DNA of 17,038 nucleotides from Dunaliella salina. Its lineage: Eukaryota; Chlorophyta; Chlorophyceae; Chlamydomonadales; Dunaliellaceae. Below are positions 16,348 through 17,038 of this stretch, piece after piece. The stretch spans positions 116,649-133,686 of the forward strand of contig MU069461.1 of the NCBI GenBank assembly GCA_002284615.2. Reading direction: 5' to 3'. The notes under the pieces are model-generated. The model was not told where the DNA came from and made no database searches. It saw only the letters and a list, made by a program, of their open reading frames with translations. A program made the position numbers and the translations under genes. Numbering within the stretch: position 1 is the stretch's first letter; each line of letters starts with the position of its first letter.

Positions 16348-16725
16348 GGCCACCACAGAGCAAAGCAAAGGCTGAGAACACCAGATGCGGCAGTTCAATC
16401 ACTATGGTACCAGCGGGTCTGTAGTACACCTCCACGGTGAGCTTGTACTTTGGATCTCCAGATGTGGCAATTCAGTTACAAAGAGAGCAATTTAGTTACA
16501 AAGGAAGCAGTGTGCAGCAGGCACAGGGCATGCTAGGGCATCGACAGCACACGCAAGTAATGTCGTTTCACTTAGATGCCTTTCTTAAAGATTGTGCATG
16601 CACAAGGCACGTAAGGGCGTTGAAAGCACATGCAAGTAATGTACTTTCAGCTGGACACACTGCTTTTGGAGATGGCGCCCAAGGCAATTTCGTGAATGCG
16701 TGAAGACCCTGTCAGCGCTTGTCTG
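16348..16725. other. Intron stretch with two weak direct repeats
   Basis: AGTTACAAAGAGAGCAATTT and AGTTACAAAGGAAGCA repeat with a step of 22 near 16470-16510. AGCACAYGCAAGTAATGT recurs at 16546 and 16625. No exon seen. Confidence 0.5.
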
Positions 16726-17038
16726 GCACATGAGGATGACTGCAAGCAGCAACACAATCATGTAGTGGGCCACAAGTGCGCAGCACACACTTGGCACATG
16801 AGGATGACTGCATGCAGCAGCATGCACCTGGTACATGAGGATGACTGCAAGCAGCAACACAATCATGTAGTGGGCCACAAGTGCGCAGCACACACTTGGC
16901 ACATGAGGATGACTGCATGCAGCAGCACGCACCTGGTACATGAGGATGACTGCAAGCAGCAACACAATCATGTAGTGGGCCACAAGTGCGCAGCACACAC
17001 TTGGCACATGAGGATGACTGCACGCAGCAGCTCCCACT
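16726..17038 (-). repeat. 105-bp tandem array containing exon 1 of those seen
   Basis: Three copies (16726-16830, 16831-16935, 16936 to edge) with period exactly 105. Each unit holds the exon's coding end and donor, and internally a second, older copy of GCAGTCATCCTCATGT followed by GTGTGTGC in place of the donor. All copies stay open in the same frame (35 residues per unit). The lowest copy has lost its GT donor (CAG followed by ACAAGC). Confidence 0.92.
16933..17038 (-). CDS. TAPT1: TAPT1/POD1-family protein, exon 1 of those seen (5' boundary unresolved, at edge)
   Basis: The coding end reads VCC then ALVAHYMIVLLLAVILMYQ and a CAG|GTGCGTGC donor (GT at 16932-16931, phase 0). Joined to exon 2 it gives MYQ-GLVLAVALNS, which follows the family order of a hydrophobic helix ending in Q before the A-x-N-S block. 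An equivalent copy with a good donor ends at 16828. I chose the outermost copy because in exons 2 and 4 the intact copy is the upstream one. The true exon could equally be the second copy, or one beyond the edge. The acceptor is not clear: AG at the CCAAG near 17004 is the nearest candidate. The earlier two thirds of the protein must lie beyond the window. Confidence 0.65.

Noticed and set aside
1..17038. CRISPR arrays, bacterial operons, viral genes, rRNA or intact tRNA genes.
   Set aside because: None seen. The tandem arrays lack spacer structure, and the only tRNA-like sequence is a fragment.

Overview
The window is nuclear DNA of a eukaryote, most likely a chlorophyte green alga of the Chlamydomonas/Dunaliella kind. 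Coding exons are short and separated by introns of 0.66-4.5 kb. Donors include GTGCGT, GTGAGT and GTAAGT, acceptors are YAG, TGTAA candidate poly(A) signals lie behind both terminal exons, the base composition looks near balanced, and simple repeats and transposon debris are abundant. The lineage is inference; a long-intron, about 50% GC genome such as Dunaliella would fit. There is no bacterial-style gene organisation, and most long open frames here are non-coding.

The main gene lies on the minus strand from the right edge to 4924. It is a TAPT1/POD1-family (DUF747) membrane protein. I recovered seven consecutive exons: 15269-15180, 10708-10661, 8873-8745, 7571-7491, 6812-6669, 6008-5914 and 5245-4924. 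They total 909 bp, exactly 303 codons including the stop. An eighth exon, immediately upstream in the protein, lies at the right edge inside a tandem array. The remaining 5' part of the gene is outside the window. Five of the six internal introns are phase 0. The product ends in a Gln/His-rich tail.

A second gene, on the plus strand, converges on it. Only its terminal exon (3419-3654, acidic, coiled-coil-like, unidentified) is clear. A Thr/Pro-rich open frame runs in from the left edge (1-359). A broken hAT-type transposase remnant lies at about 556-900, and a tRNA-derived fragment lies between the convergent genes at about 4385-4445.

Two patterns stand out. First, exon edges are repeatedly duplicated into the neighbouring intron: five of nine exon loci, in two genes on opposite strands, carry extra partial or complete copies that span a splice junction. 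Two of these arrays (66-bp and 105-bp periods) remain in frame and could change the protein if spliced in. Second, three non-autonomous DNA elements (1081-1760, 2176-2758, 12157-12621) have unrelated interiors but share TA-flanked inverted ends beginning TACCGTA. Each has its own short motif repeated near its ends, and GC-richer, exon-like DNA inside. A fourth candidate (about 9177-10444) has the same plan with other ends.

The rest is intronic or intergenic: a (GT)42 tract, a 171-bp tandem array with an inverted insertion, a GCATGC-rich array, a diverged interspersed repeat, and stretches where I see nothing assignable.
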